Shown in pieces: positions 7,711 to 7,976 of a DNA stretch of 7,976 nt. This DNA is from Pseudanabaena sp. UBA1465 (GTDB lineage Bacteria > Cyanobacteriota > Cyanobacteriia > Pseudanabaenales > Pseudanabaenaceae), in the NCBI GenBank assembly GCA_002325645.1, contig DCSN01000127.1, positions 7,259-15,234 on the forward strand, given 5' to 3'. The translations under genes and the position numbers were made by a program. Under the pieces are notes generated by a model. The model was not told the DNA's origin and made no database searches. It saw nothing but the letters and a program-made list of their open reading frames with translations. Each line of letters opens with the position of its first letter. Position 1 is the first letter of the stretch.

Positions 7711-7749
7711 GGTAGATGTGGCGATGGCTTCGCCATCGCCACATCTACC
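7711..7749. repeat. Perfect 18-bp palindrome with TTC loop
   Basis: The left arm 7711-7728 (GGTAGATGTGGCGATGGC) is fully complementary to 7732-7749, loop TTC. It is GC-rich, has no T-run after it, and lies between the usp terminator and the response regulator start, so a terminator role is not needed. It has the look of a dispersed palindromic repeat, but only one copy is in this window. Confidence 0.8.
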
Positions 7750-7752
7750 CAA

Positions 7753-7784
7753 TGGGTTTTAAGAAAGCGCAAAGTGTTGCAAAG
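7753..7784 (-). repeat. Foldback repeat, copy 3 (inverted, partial)
   Basis: On the minus strand, a 22-base stretch (7774 down to 7753: CTTTGCGCTTTC, then TTAAAACCCA) is identical to 3444-3465 in the copy after glmS. On the plus strand, AGTGTTGCAAAGC (7772-7784) matches 1350-1362 in copy 1 exactly, but the complementary right arm of that hairpin is absent. The copy joins pieces of both other copies in the opposite orientation, directly beside the 18-bp palindrome, and ends about 30 bases before the response regulator start. Confidence 0.7.
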
Positions 7785-7815
7785 CTATAATTTTTTCATT
7801 CATGGCAATTAACCT

Positions 7816-7976
7816 ATGCAACGAATTTTAATTATTGAAGATGAAGACGAAATTAGATATGACATCATCGATATTTTAAAATTTAAGGGATTTATCACAG
7901 AGGGAGCTAGTAATGGTCGCATCGGCTTAGAGGCAGCAAAAAAGTTTCATCCTGATTTAACTAATGTGAGTGGGAA
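7816..7976 (+). CDS. Response regulator, receiver domain (partial, 3' end off window)
   Basis: 53 codons of a two-component receiver domain, starting MQRILIIEDEDEIR at an ATG. The acidic pocket E8-D9 follows the first strand, and the first helix, second strand (GFITEGASNGRIGLEAA) and second helix match CheY-like receivers. Phosphorylation normally falls on an Asp about five residues after P-D-L (HPDL, 45-48), expected at residue 52; here PDL is followed by T-N-V-S-G, with Ser at 52. The last roughly 16 bases do not resemble the usual strand 3, so the gene may be disrupted, or the sequence may be unreliable at the window end. The output domain, if any, is not visible. No Shine-Dalgarno is evident. 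Confidence 0.8.
   Translation, partial: MQRILIIEDEDEIRYDIIDILKFKGFITEGASNGRIGLEAAKKFHPDLTNVSG

Overview
The window is chromosomal DNA from a cyanobacterium. Three things point there: the HIP1 palindrome GCGATCGC occurs 16 times in about 8 kb (chance would give roughly 0.1); intergenic regions carry C/G-rich repeats of the CCCCCAGCCCCC type common in filamentous cyanobacteria; and the proteins have a cyanobacterial flavour (a DUF790/Bax1-like nuclease, a conserved beta-rich exported protein). The moderate base composition and the style of the repeats suggest a Pseudanabaena-like lineage, but this is an impression and was not tested.

Layout, left to right. A complete DUF790 (Bax1-like) nuclease gene reads leftward (29-1246). 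A 317-base divergent gap follows, holding a 102-base foldback repeat with a perfect 24-bp stem. Then glmS (1564-3435) reads rightward, ending in a repeat plus hairpin. A predicted exported, beta-rich protein of unknown function follows (3552-4232). A 660-base gap (4233-4892) contains an internally deleted ISAs1-family insertion sequence (346 bp, 28-bp terminal inverted repeats, N- and C-terminal transposase fragments fused out of frame). It sits between the two arms of a C/G-rich foldback repeat, and a second C/G-rich hairpin and a probable pyrG promoter lie beyond it. pyrG (4893-6587) ends at a strong terminator. A tandem UspA-domain protein (6761-7594) follows, also with a hairpin terminator. 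The last gap carries an 18-bp perfect palindrome and an inverted partial copy of the repeat seen near glmS. The window ends inside a response-regulator receiver domain (from 7816).

Functionally the region is mostly housekeeping. GlmS makes glucosamine-6-phosphate for UDP-GlcNAc and the envelope, and PyrG makes CTP. Both take their amide nitrogen from glutamine, but through unrelated glutaminase domains (N-terminal Cys class versus Cys-His-Glu triad class). Hairpins separate most of the genes, so most are probably separate transcription units. No phage, defence, CRISPR or biosynthetic cluster is visible. The noteworthy content is intergenic: a modular family of foldback repeats built on the core GCGCTTTGCGCTT, and the decayed ISAs1 element. 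No new multi-gene system is evident here.
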